A stretch of 64,000 nucleotides of DNA from Auanema rhodensis. Its lineage: Eukaryota > Nematoda > Chromadorea > Rhabditida > Rhabditidae. Position numbers and translations under genes: made by a program. The stretch covers positions 2,356,001-2,420,000 of the forward strand of contig OZ059896.1 in NCBI GenBank assembly GCA_964057225.1. Direction: 5' to 3'. This document shows, piece after piece, positions 10,701 through 24,000 of this stretch. How positions within the stretch are numbered: the first letter of the stretch is position 1; each line of letters opens with the position of its first letter. The notes under the pieces were generated by a model. That model made no database searches, had not been told where the DNA came from, and saw only the letters and a list, made by a program, of their open reading frames with translations.

Positions 10701-10868
10701 GTTGAGTTTCCATGTACACTCAAAATTGCTTCCAAAAACATTTTGACAAAAATTTTTTCGAAAAATTTCAAAATAATTTAGCAAAAAATAGATGTTTTTA
10801 GATTCCTTCTTTCAAGGCAAAAACGATGGACAATGTTATTCAACGAAAAAATTAATTCTTCAGGGTGA
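7713..10868. repeat. Second copy of the M1-M7 block with a two-monomer insertion
   Basis: M23-M31 repeat the order of M1-M7, with M25 (8415, TTTTTTGGAGG) and M26 (8766, like M24 and M2) inserted after the second monomer. M27 (9117) shares the unusual triple marker of M3 (CCAGAAAC, ATTTTCCCG, AAGATAATT). M28 differs from M4 by TTTTTTGGAGG, a variant shared with M25. M29 (9818) and M30 (10169, one A lost) are recombinant and deleted versions of M5 and M6. M31 (10518) matches M7 and also starts the following dimer array. Confidence 0.85.
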
Positions 10869-13800
10869 AAATCGAGGATATAAGTGTGAACTTATATCAG
10901 TTAATATCTCGGTGCATTTTTAAGCTAGCGCAAATCTGATAACACAGATCGACGCAGCTTAAAAGTCCGCATCGAATGCACTATACTACATTAAGAAAAG
11001 CTTAATACAAAAATTAGTTATGATCGTTTGAAAAATGATGCATTAGTGTATGTTGAGTTTCCATGTACACTCAAAATTGCTTCCAAAAACATTTTGACAA
11101 AAATTTTTTCGAAAAATTTCAAAATAATTTAGCAAAAAGTAGATGTTTTTAGATTCCTTCTTTCAAGGCAAAAACGATGGACCATGTTATTCAACGAAAA
11201 AATTAATTCTTCAGGGTGAAAATCGAGGATATAAGTGTGAACTTATATCAGTTGATATCTCGGTGCATTTTTAAGCTAGCGCAAATCTGATAACACAGAT
11301 CGACGCAGCTTAAAAAACCGCATCGAATGCACTATATTACATTGAGAAAAGCTTAATACAAAAATTAGTTATGATCGTTTGAAAAATGATGCATTAGTGT
11401 ATGTTGAGTTTCCATGTACACTCAAAATTGCTTCCAAAAACATTTTGACAAAAATTTTTTCGAAAAATTTCAAAATAATTTAGCAAAAAGTAGATGTTTT
11501 TAGATTCCTTCTTTCAAGGCAAAAACGATGGACAATGTTATTCAACGAAAAAATTAATTCTTCAGGGTGAAAATCGAGGATATAAGTGTGAACTTATATC
11601 AGTTAATATCTCGGTGCATTTTTAAGCTAGCGCAAATCTGATAACACAGATCGACGCAGCTTAAAAGTCCGCATCGAATGCACTATACTACATTAAGAAA
11701 AGCTTAATACAAAAATTAGTTATGATCGTTTGAAAAATGATGCATTAGTGTATGTTGAGTTTCCATGTACACTCAAAATTGCTTCCAAAAACATTTTGAC
11801 AAAAATTTTTTCGAAAAATTTCAAAATAATTTAGCAAAAAGTAGATGTTTTTAGATTCCTTCTTTCAAGGCAAAAACGATGGACCATGTTATTCAACGAA
11901 AAAATTATTTCTTCAGGGTGAAAATCGAGGATATAAGTGTGAACTTATATCAGTTAATATCTCGGTGCATTTTTAAGCTAGCGCAAATCTGATAACACAG
12001 ATCGACGCAGCTTAAAAGTCCGCATCGAATGCACTATACTACATTAAGAAAAGCTTAATACAAGAATTAGTTATGATCGTTTGAAAAATGATGCATTAGT
12101 GTATGTTGAGTTTCCATGTACACTCAACATTGCTTCCAAAAACATTTTGACAAAATTTTTTCGAAAAATTTCAAAATAATTTCGCAAAAAGTAGATGTTT
12201 TTAGATTCCTTTTTTTGAGGCAAAAACGATGGACAATGTTATTCAACGAAAAAATTAATTCTTCAGGGTGAAAATCGAGGATATAAGTGTGAACATATAT
12301 CAGTTAATATCTCGGTGCATTTTTAAGCTAGCGCAAATCTGATAACACAGATCGACGCAGCTTAAAAAACCGCATCGAATGCACTATATTACATTGAGAA
12401 AAGCTTAATACAAAAATTAGTTATGATCGTTTGAAAAATGATGCATTAGTGTATGTTGAGTTTCCATGTACACTCAAAATTGCTTCCAAAAACATTTTGA
12501 CAAAAATTTTTTCGAAAAATTTCAAAATAATTTAGCAAAAAGTAGATGTTTTTAGATTCCTTCTTTCAAGGCAAAAACGATGGACAATGTTATTCAACGA
12601 AAAAATTAATTCTTCAGGGTGAAAATCGAGGATATAAGTGTGAACTTATATCAGTTAATATCTCGGTGCATTTTTAAGCTAGCGCAAATCTGATAACACA
12701 GATCGACGCAGCTTAAAAGTCCGCATCGAATGCACTATACTACATTAAGAAAAGCTTAATACAAAAATTAGTTATGATCGTTTGAAAAATGATGCATTAG
12801 TGTATGTTGAGTTTCCATGTACACTCAAAATTGCTTCCAAAAACATTTTGACAAAAATTTTTTCGAAAAATTTCAAAATAATTTAGCAAAAAGTAGATGT
12901 TTTTAGATTCCTTCTTTCAAGGCAAAAACGATGGACCATGTTATTCAACGAAAAAATTAATTCTTCAGGGTGAAAATCGAGGATATAAGTGTGAACTTAT
13001 ATCAGTTGATATCTCGGTGCATTTTTAAGCTAGCGCAAATCTGATAACACAGATCGACGCAGCTTAAAAAACCGCATCGAATGCACTATATTACATTGAG
13101 AAAAGCTTAATACAAAAATTAGTTATGATCGTTTGAAAAATGATGCATTAGTGTATGTTGAGTTTCCATGTACACTCAAAATTGCTTCCAAAAACATTTT
13201 GACAAAAATTTTTTCGAAAAATTTCAAAATAATTTAGCAAAAAGTAGATGTTTTTAGATTCCTTCTTTCAAGGCAAAAACGATGGACAATGTTATTCAAC
13301 GAAAAAATTAATTCTTCAGGGTGAAAATCGAGGATATAAGTGTGAACTTATATCAGTTGATATCTCGGTGCATTTTTAAGCTAGCGCAAATCTGATAACA
13401 TAGATCGACGCAGCTTAAAAGTCCGCATCGAATGCACTATATTACATTGAGAAAAGCTTAATACAAAAATTAGTTATGATCGTTTGAAAAATGATGCATT
13501 AGTGTATGTTGAGTTTCCATGTACACTCAAAATTGCTTCCAAAAACATTTTGACAAAAATTTTTTCGAAAAATTTCAAAATAATTTAGCAAAAAGTAGAT
13601 GTTTTTAGATTCCTTCTTTCAAGGCAAAAACGATGGACAATGTTATTCAACGAAAAAATTAATTCTTCAGGGTGAAAATCGAGGATATAAGTGTGAACTT
13701 ATATCAGTTAATATCTCGGTGCATTTTTAAGCTAGCGCAAATCTGATAACACAGATCGACGCAGCTTAAAAGTCCGCATCGAATGCACTATACTACATTA

Positions 13801-16800
13801 AGAAAAGCTTAATACAAAAATTAGTTATGATCGTTTGAAAAATGATGCATTAGTGTATGTTGAGTTTCCATGTACACTCAAAATTGCTTCCAAAAACATT
13901 TTGACAAAAATTTTTTCGAAAAATTTCAAAATAATTTAGCAAAAAGTAGATGTTTTTAGATTCCTTCTTTCAAGGCAAAAACGATGGACCATGTTATTCA
14001 ACGAAAAAATTAATTCTTCAGGGTGAAAATCGAGGATATAAGTGTGAACTTATATCAGTTGATATCTCGGTGCATTTTTAAGCTAGCGCAAATCTGATAA
14101 CACAGATCGACGCAGCTTAAAAAACCGCATCGAATGCACTATATTACATTGAGAAAAGCTTAATACAAAAATTAGTTATGATCGTTTGAAAAATGATGCA
14201 TTAGTGTATGTTGAGTTTCCATGTACACTCAAAATTGCTTCCAAAAACATTTTGACAAAAATTTTTTCGAAAAATTTCAAAATAATTTAGCAAAAAGTAG
14301 ATGTTTTTAGATTCCTTCTTTCAAGGCAAAAACGATGGACAATGTTATTCAACGAAAAAATTAATTCTTCAGGGTGAAAATCGAGGATATAAGTGTGAAC
14401 TTATATCAGTTAATATCTCGGTGCATTTTTAAGCTAGCGCAAATCTGATAACACAGATCGACGCAGCTTAAAAGTCCGCATCGAATGCACTATACTACAT
14501 TAAGAAAAGCTTAATACAAAAATTAGTTATGATCGTTTGAAAAATGATGCATTAGTGTATGTTGAGTTTCCATGTACACTCAAAATTGCTTCCAAAAACA
14601 TTTTGACAAAAATTTTTTCGAAAAATTTCAAAATAATTTAGCAAAAAGTAGATGTTTTTAGATTCCTTCTTTCAAGGCAAAAACGATGGACCATGTTATT
14701 CAACGAAAAAATTAATTCTTCAGGGTGAAAATCGAGGATATAAGTGTGAACTTATATCAGTTGATATCTCGGTGCATTTTTAAGCTAGCGCAAATCTGAT
14801 AACACAGATCGACGCAGCTTAAAAAACCGCATCGAATGCACTATATTACATTGAGAAAAGCTTAATACAAAAATTAGTTATGATCGTTTGAAAAATGATG
14901 CATTAGTGTATGTTGAGTTTCCATGTACACTCAAAATTGCTTCCAAAAACATTTTGACAAAAATTTTTTCGAAAAATTTCAAAATAATTTAGCAAAAAGT
15001 AGATGTTTTTAGATTCCTTCTTTCAAGGCAAAAACGATGGACAATGTTATTCAACGAAAAAATTAATTCTTCAGGGTGAAAATCGAGGATATAAGTGTGA
15101 ACTTATATCAGTTGATATCTCGGTGCATTTTTAAGCTAGCGCAAATCTGATAACACAGATCGACGCAGCTTAAAAGTCCGCATCGAATGCACTATACTAC
15201 ATTAAGAAAAGCTTAATACAAAAATTAGTTATGATCGTTTGAAAAATGATGCATTAGTGTATGTTGAGTTTCCATGTACACTCAAAATTGCTTCCAAAAA
15301 CATTTTGACAAAAATTTTTTCGAAAAATTTCAAAATAATTTAGCAAAAAGTAGATGTTTTTAGATTCCTTCTTTCAAGGCAAAAACGATGGACCATGTTA
15401 TTCAACGAAAAAATTAATTCTTCAGGGTGAAAATCGAGGATATAAGTGTGAACTTATATCAGTTGATATCTCGGTGCATTTTTAAGCTAGCGCAAATCTG
15501 ATAACACAGATCGACGCAGCTTAAAAAACCGCATCGAATGCACTATATTACATTGAGAAAAGCTTAATACAAAAATTAGTTATGATCGTTTGAAAAATGA
15601 TGCATTAGTGTATGTTGAGTTTCCATGTACACTCAAAATTGCTTCCAAAAACATTTTGACAAAAATTTTTTCGAAAAATTTCAAAATAATTTAGCAAAAA
15701 GTAGATGTTTTTAGATTCCTTCTTTCAAGGCAAAAACGATGGACAATGTTATTCAACGAAAAAATTAATTCTTCAGGGTGAAAATCGAGGATATAAGTGT
15801 GAACTTATATCAGTTAATATCTCGGTGCATTTTTAAGCTAGCGCAAATCTGATAACACAGATCGACGCAGCTTAAAAAACCGCATCGAATGCACTATATT
15901 ACATTGAGAAAAGCTTAATACAAAAATTAGTTATGATCGTTTGAAAAATGATGCATTAGTGTATGTTGAGTTTCCATGTACACTCAAAATTGCTTCCAAA
16001 AACATTTTGACAAAAATTTTTTCGAAAAATTTCAAAATAATTTAGCAAAAAGTAGATGTTTTTAGATTCCTTCTTTCAAGGCAAAAACGATGGACAATGT
16101 TATTCAACGAAAAAATTAATTCTTCAGGGTGAAAATCGAGGATATAAGTGTGAACTTATATCAGTTAATATCTCGGTGCATTTTTAAGCTAGCGCAAATC
16201 TGATAACACAGATCGACGCAGCTTAAAAGTCCGCATCGAATGCACTATACTACATTAAGAAAAGCTTAATACAAAAATTAGTTATGATCGTTTGAAAAAT
16301 GATGCATTAGTGTATGTTGAGTTTCCATGTACACTCAAAATTGCTTCCAAAAACATTTTGACAAAAATTTTTTCGAAAAATTTCAAAATAATTTAGCAAA
16401 AAGTAGATGTTTTTAGATTCCTTCTTTCAAGGCAAAAACGATGGACCATGTTATTCAACGAAAAAATTAATTCTTCAGGGTGAAAATCGAGGATATAAGT
16501 GTGAACTTATATCAGTTGATATCTCGGTGCATTTTTAAGCTAGCGCAAATCTGATAACACAGATCGACGCAGCTTAAAAAACCGCATCGAATGCACTATA
16601 TTACATTGAGAAAAGCTTAATACAAAAATTAGTTATGATCGTTTGAAAAATGATGCATTAGTGTATGTTGAGTTTCCATGTACACTCAAAATTGCTTCCA
16701 AAAACATTTTGACAAAAATTTTTTCGAAAAATTTCAAAATAATTTAGCAAAAAGTAGATGTTTTTAGATTCCTTCTTTCAAGGCAAAAACGATGGACAAT

Positions 16801-17185
16801 GTTATTCAACGAAAAAATTAATTCTTCAGGGTGAAAATCGAGGATATAAGTGTGAACTTATATCAGTTAATATCTCGGTGCATTTTTAAGCTAGCGCAAA
16901 TCTGATAACACAGATCGACGCAGCTTAAAAGTCCGCATCGAATGCACTATACTACATTAAGAAAAGCTTAATACAAAAATTAGTTATGATCGTTTGAAAA
17001 ATGATGCATTAGTGTATGTTGAGTTTCCATGTACACTCAAAATTGCTTCCAAAAACATTTTGACAAAAATTTTTTCGAAAAATTTCAAAATAATTTAGCA
17101 AAAAGTAGATGTTTTTAGATTCCTTCTTTCAAGGCAAAAACGATGGACCATGTTATTCAACGAAAAAATTAATTCTTCAGGGTGA
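10518..17185. repeat. Dimer-based higher-order array, M31-M49
   Basis: Two monomer types mostly alternate with a period of about 702 bp. One ends its stem in AGCTTAAAAAACC and has TTGAGAAAAGC (M31, M33, M36, M38, M41, M43, M45, M46, M48). The other has AGCTTAAAAGTCC, TTAAGAAAAGC and GACCATG (M32, M34, M37, M40, M42, M44, M47, M49). The pattern is broken by M35 (11922, class L front joined to class S end), M39 (13325, hybrid with CATAG and TTGAG) and the doubled M45-M46. Corresponding monomers are nearly identical, so the amplification looks young. The block is 19 monomers, 6668 bp. Confidence 0.88.
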
Positions 17186-20100
17186 AAATCGAGGATATAA
17201 GTGTGAACTTATATCAGTTGATATCTCGGTGCATTTTTAAGCTAGCGCAAATCTGATAACACAGATCGACGCAGCTTAAAAATCCGCATCGAATGCATTA
17301 TACTACATGAAGAAACGCTCATCACAAAAATTAGTTATGATCGTTTGAAAAATGATGCATTACTGTATGTTGAGTTTCCATGTACACTCAACATTGCTTC
17401 CAAAAACATTTTGACAAAATTTTTTCGAAAAATTTCAAAATAATTTCGCAGAAAGTAGATGTTTTTAGATTCCTTTTTTCGAGGCAAAAACGATGGACAA
17501 TGTTATTCAACGAAAAAATTAATTCTTCAGGGTGAAAATCGAGGATATAAGTGTGAACTTATATCAGTTAATATCTCGGTGCATTTTTAAGCTAGCGCAA
17601 ATCTGATAACATAGATCGACGCAGCTTAAAAGTCCGCATCGAATGCACTATACTACATTAAGAAAAGCTTAATACAAAAATTAGTTATGATCGTTTGAAA
17701 AATGATGCATTAGTGTATGTTGAGTTTCCATGTACACTCAAAATTGCTTCCAAAAACATTTTGACAAAAATTTTTTCGAAAAATTTCAAAATAATTTAGC
17801 AAAAAGTAGATGTTTTTAGATTCCTTTTTTCGAGGCAAAAACGATGGACAATGTTATTCAACGAAAAAATTAATTCTTCAGGGTGAAAATCGAGGATATA
17901 AGTGTGAACATATATCAGTTAATATCTCGGTGCATTTTTAAGCTAGCGCAAATCTGATAACATAGATCGACGCAGCTTAAAAGTCCGCATCGAATGCACT
18001 ATACTACATTAAGAAAAGCTTAATACAAAAATTAGTTATGATCGTTTGAAAAATGATGCATTAGTGTATGTTGAGTTTCCATGTACACTCAAAATTGCTT
18101 CCAAAAACATTTTGACAAAAATTTTTTCGAAAAATTTCAAAATAATTTAGCAAAAAGTAGATGTTTTTAGATTCCTTCTTTCAAGGCAAAAACGATGGAC
18201 AATGTTATTCAACGAAAAAATTAATTCTTCAGGGTGAAAATCGAGGATATAAGTGTGAACTTATATCAGTTGATATCTCGGTGCATTTTTAAGCTAGCGC
18301 AAATCTGATAACACAGATCGACGCAGCTTAAAAGTCCGCATCGAATGCACTATACTACATTAAGAAAAGCTTAACACAAAAATTAGTTATGATCGTTTGA
18401 AAAATGATGCATTAGTGTATGTTGAGTTTCCATGTACACTCAAAATTGCTTCCAAAAACATTTTGACAAAAATTTTTTCGAAAAATTTCAAAATAATTTA
18501 GCAAAAAGTAGATGTTTTTAGATTCCTTCTCTCAAGGCAAAAACGATGGGCAATGTTATTCAACGAAAAAATTAATTCTTCAGGGTGAAAATCGAGGATA
18601 TAAGTGTGAACTTATATCAGTTGATATCTCGGTGCATTTTTAAGCTAGCGCAAATCTGATAACACAGATCGACGCAGCTTAAAAATCCGCATCGAATGCA
18701 TTATACTACATAGAGAAACGCTCATCACAAAAATTAGTTATGATCGTTTGAAAAATGATGCATTAGTGTATGTTGAGTTTCCATGTACACTCAACATTGC
18801 TTCCAAAAACATTTTGACAAAATTTTTTCGAAAAATTTCAAAATAATTTCGCAAAAAGTAGATGTTTTTAGATTCCTTTTTTTGAGGCAAAAACGATGGA
18901 CAATGTTATTCAACGAAAAAATTAATTCTTCAGGGTGAAAATCGAGGATATAAGTGTGAACTTATATCAGTTGATATCTCGGTGCATTTTTAAGCTAGCG
19001 CAAATCTGATAACACAGATCGACGCAGCTTAAAAATCCGCATCGAATGCATTATACTACATGGAGAAACGCTCATCACAAAAATTAGTTATGATCGTTTG
19101 AAAAATGATGCATTAGTGTATGTTGAGTTTCCATGTACACTCAACATTGCTTCCAAAAACATTTTGACAAAATTTTTTCGAAAAATTTCAAAATAATTTA
19201 GCAAAAAGTAGATGTTTTTAGATTCCTTTTTTTGAGGCAAAAACGATGGACAATGTTATTCAACGAAAAAATTAATTCTTCAGGGTGAAAATCGAGGATA
19301 TAAGTGTGAACTTATATCAGTTAATATCTCGGTGCATTTTTAAGCTAGCGCAAATCTGATAACATAGATCGACGCAGCTTAAAAGTCCGCATCGAATGCA
19401 CTATACTACATTAAGAAAAGCTTAATACAAAAATTAGTTATGATCGTTTGAAAAATGATGCATTAGTGTATGTTGAGTTTCCATGTACACTCAAAATTGC
19501 TTCCAAAAACATTTTGACAAAAATTTTTTCGAAAAATTTCAAAATAATTTAGCAAAAAGTAGATGTTTTTAGATTCCTTTTTTCGAGGCAAAAACGATGG
19601 ACAATGTTATTCAACGAAAAAATTAATTCTTCAGGGTGAAAATCGAGGATATAAGTGTGAACATATATCAGTTAATATCTCGGTGCATTTTCAAGCTAGC
19701 GCAAATCTGATAACATAGATCGACGCAGCTTAAAAGTCCGCATCGAATGCACTATACTACGTTAAGAAAAGCTTAATACAAAAATTAGTTATGATCGTTT
19801 GAAAAATGATGCATTAGTGTATGTTGAGTTTCCATGTACACTCAAAATTGCTTCCAAAAACATTTTGACAAAAATTTTTTCGAAAAATTTCAAAATAATT
19901 TAGCAAAAAGTAGATGTTTTTAGATTCCTTCTTTCAAGGCAAAAACGATGGACAATGTTATTCAACGAAAAAATTAATTCTTCAGGGTGAAAATCGAGGA
20001 TATAAGTGTGAACTTATATCAGTTGATATCTCGGTGCATTTTTAAGCTAGCGCAAATCTGATAACACAGATCGACGCAGCTTAAAAGTCCGCATCGAATG

Positions 20101-21041
20101 CACTATACTACATTAAGAAAAGCTTAATACAAAAATTAGTTATGATCGTTTGAAAAATGATGCATTAGTGTATGTTGAGTTTCCATGTACACTCAAAATT
20201 GCTTCCAAAAACATTTTGACAAAAATTTTTTCGAAAAATTTCAAAATAATTTAGCAAAAAGTAGATGTTTTTAGATTCCTTCTCTCAAGGCAAAAACGAT
20301 GGGCAATGTTATTCAACGAAAAAATTAATTCTTCAGGGTGAAAATCGAGGATATAAGTGTGAACTTATATCAGTTGATATCTCGGTGCATTTTTAAGCTA
20401 GCGCAAATCTGATAACACAGATCGACGCAGCTTAAAAATCCGCATCGAATGCATTATACTACATAGAGAAACGCTCATCACAAAAATTAGTTATGATCGT
20501 TTGAAAAATGATGCATTAGTGTATGTTGAGTTTCCATGTACACTCAACATTGCTTCCAAAAACATTTTGACAAAATTTTTTCGAAAAATTTCAAAATAAT
20601 TTCGCAAAAAGTAGATGTTTTTAGATTCCTTTTTTTGAGGCAAAAACGATGGACAATGTTATTCAACGAAAAAATTAATTCTTCAGGGTGAAAATCGAGG
20701 ATATAAGTGTGAACTTATATCAGTTGATATCTCGGTGCATTTTTAAGCTAGCGCAAATCTGATAACACAGATCGACGCAGCTTAAAAATCCGCATCGAAT
20801 GCATTATACTACATGGAGAAACGCTCATCACAAAAATTAGTTATGATCGTTTGAAAAATGATGCATTAGTGTATGTTGAGTTTCCATGTACACTCAACAT
20901 TGCTTCCAAAAACATTTTGACAAAATTTTTTCGAAAAATTTCAAAATAATTTAGCAAAAAGTAGATGTTTTTAGATTCCTTCTTTCAAGGCAAAAACGAT
21001 GGGCAATGTTATTCAACGAAAAAATTAATTCTTCAGGGTGA
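17186..21041. repeat. M50 plus a second 5-mer higher-order repeat, two copies
   Basis: M50 (17186) is class S with GCATTACTG, like M9 and M14, but has CATGAAG and TTTTTTCGAGG. Two 1753-bp units follow: M51-M55 (17536-19288) and M56-M60 (19289-21041). Ordered markers are: CATAGATC with TTTTTTCGAGG; GAACATATAT with CATAGATC; CTTCTCTCAAGG with GATGGGC; class S with CATAGAG; class S front with TTTAGC. The copies differ in M57 (TTTTCAAGC, TACGTTAAG) and in the end of M55 versus M60. M58-M60 also begin the next array, so the two higher-order forms overlap. Confidence 0.87.
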
Positions 21042-24000
21042 AAATCGAGGATATAAGTGTGAACTTATATCAGTTGATATCTCGGTGCATTTTTAAGCTA
21101 GCGCAAATCTGATAACACAGATCGACGCAGCTTAAAAATCCGCATCGAATGCATTTTACTACATGGAGAAACGCTCATCACAAAAATTAGTTATGATCGT
21201 TTGAAAAATGATGCATTAGTGTATGTTGAGTTTCCATGTACACTCAACATTGCTTCCAAAAACATTTTGACAAAATTTTTTCGAAAAATTTCAAAATAAT
21301 TTCGCAAAAAGTAGATGTTTTTAGATTCCTTTTTTTGAGGCAAAAACGATGGACAATGTTATTCAACGAAAAAATTAATTCTTCAGGGTGAAAATCGAGG
21401 ATATAAGTGTGAACTTATATCAGTTGATATCTCGGTGCATTTTTAAGCTAGCGCAAATCTGATAACACAGATCGACGCAGCTTAAAAATCCGCATCGAAT
21501 GCATTATACTACATGGAGAAACGCTCATCACAAAAATTAGTTATGATCGTTTGAAAAATGATGCATTAGTGTATGTTGAGTTTCCATGTACACTCAACAT
21601 TGCTTCCAAAAACATTTTGACAAAATTTTTTCGAAAAATTTCAAAATAATTTCGCAAAAAGTAGATGTTTTTAGATTCCTTTTTTTGAGGCAAAAACGAT
21701 GGACAATGTTATTCAACGAAAAAATTAATTCTTCAGGGTGAAAATCGAGGATATAAGTGTGAACTTATATCAGTTAATATCTCGGTGCATTTTTAAGCTA
21801 GCGCAAATCTGATAACACAGATCGACGCAGCTTAAAAAACCGCATCGAATGCACTATATTACATTGAGAAAAGCTTAATACAAAAATTAGTTATGATCGT
21901 TTGAAAAATGATGCATTAGTGTATGTTGAGTTTCCATGTACACTCAAAATTGCTTCCAAAAACATTTTGACAAAAATGTTTTCGAAAAATTTCAAAATAA
22001 TTTAGCAAAAAGTAGATGTTTTTAGATTCCTTTTTTCAAGGCAAAAACGATGGACAATGTTATTCAACGAAAAAATTAATTCTTCAGGGTGAAAATCGAG
22101 GATATAAGTGTGAACTTATATCAGTTGATATCTCGGTGCATTTTTAAGCTAGCGCAAATCTGATAACACAGATCGACGCAGCTTAGAAATCCGCATCGAA
22201 TGCACTATATTACATTGAGGAAAGCTTAATACAAAAATTAGTTATGATTGTTTGAAAAATGATGCATTAGTGTATGTTGAGTTTCCATGTACACTCAAAA
22301 TTGCTTCCAAAAACATTTTGACAAAAATTTTTTCGAAAAATTTCAAAATAATTTAGCAAAAAGTAGATGTTTTTAGATTCCTTCTTTCAAGGCAAAAACG
22401 ATGGACAATGTTATTCAACGAAAAAATTAATTCTTCAGGGTGAAAATCGAGGATATAAGTGTGAACTTATATCAGTTGATATCTCGGTGCATTTTTAAGC
22501 TAGCGCAAATCTGATAACACAGATCGACGCAGCTTAAAAGTCCGCATCGAATGCACTATACTACATTAAGAAAAGCTTAATACAAAAATTAGTTATGATC
22601 GTTTGAAAAATGATGCATTAGTGTATGTTGAGTTTCCATGTACACTCAAAATTGCTTCCAAAAACATTTTGACAAAAATGTTTTCGAAAAATTTCAAAAT
22701 AATTTAGCAAAAAGTAGATGTTTTTAGATTCCTTCTTTCAAGGCAAAAACGATGGACAATGTTATTCAACGAAAAAATTAATTCTTCAGGGTGAAAATCG
22801 AGGATATAAGTGTGAACTTATATCAGTTGATATCTCGGTGCATTTTTAAGCTAGCGCAAATCTGATAACACAGATCGACGCAGCTTAAAAGTCCGCATCG
22901 AATGCACTATACTACATTAAGAAAAGCTTAATACAAAAATTAGTTATGATCGTTTGAAAAATGATGCATTAGTGTATGTTGAGTTTCCATGTACACTCAA
23001 AATTGCTTCCAAAAACATTTTGACAAAAATTTTTTCGAAAAATTTCAAAATAATTTAGCAAAAAGTAGATGTTTTTAGATTCCTTCTCTCAAGGCAAAAA
23101 CGATGGGCAATGTTATTCAACGAAAAAATTAATTCTTCAGGGTGAAAATCGAGGATATAAGTGTGAACTTATATCAGTTGATATCTCGGTGCATTTTTAA
23201 GCTAGCGCAAATCTGATAACACAGATCGACGCAGCTTAAAAATCCGCATCGAATGCATTATACTACATGGAGAAACGCTCATCACAAAAATTAGTTATGA
23301 TCGTTTGAAAAATGATGCATTAGTGTATGTTGAGTTTCCATGTACACTCAACATTGCTTCCAAAAACATTTTGACAAAATTTTTTCGAAAAATTTCAAAA
23401 TAATTTCGCAAAAAGTAGATGTTTTTAGATTCCTTTTTTTGAGGCAAAAACGATGGACAATGTTATTCAACGAAAAAATTAATTCTTCAGGGTGAAAATC
23501 GAGGATATAAGTGTGAACTTATATCAGTTGATATCTCGGTGCATTTTTAAGCTAGCGCAAATCTGATAACACAGATCGACGCAGCTTAAAAATCCGCATC
23601 GAATGCATTATACTACATGGAGAAACGCTCATCACAAAAATTAGTTATGATCGTTTGAAAAATGATGCATTAGTGTATGTTGAGTTTCCATGTACACTCA
23701 ACATTGCTTCCAAAAACATTTTGACAAAATTTTTTCGAAAAATTTCAAAATAATTTAGCAAAAAGTAGATGTTTTTAGATTCCTTCTTTCAAGGCAAAAA
23801 CGATGGGCAATGTTATTCAACGAAAAAATTAATTCTTCAGGGTGAAAATCGAGGATATAAGTGTGAACTTATATCAGTTGATATCTCGGTGCATTTTTAA
23901 GCTAGCGCAAATCTGATAACACAGATCGACGCAGCTTAAAAATCCGCATCGAATGCATTTTACTACATGGAGAAACGCTCATCACAAAAATTAGTTATGA

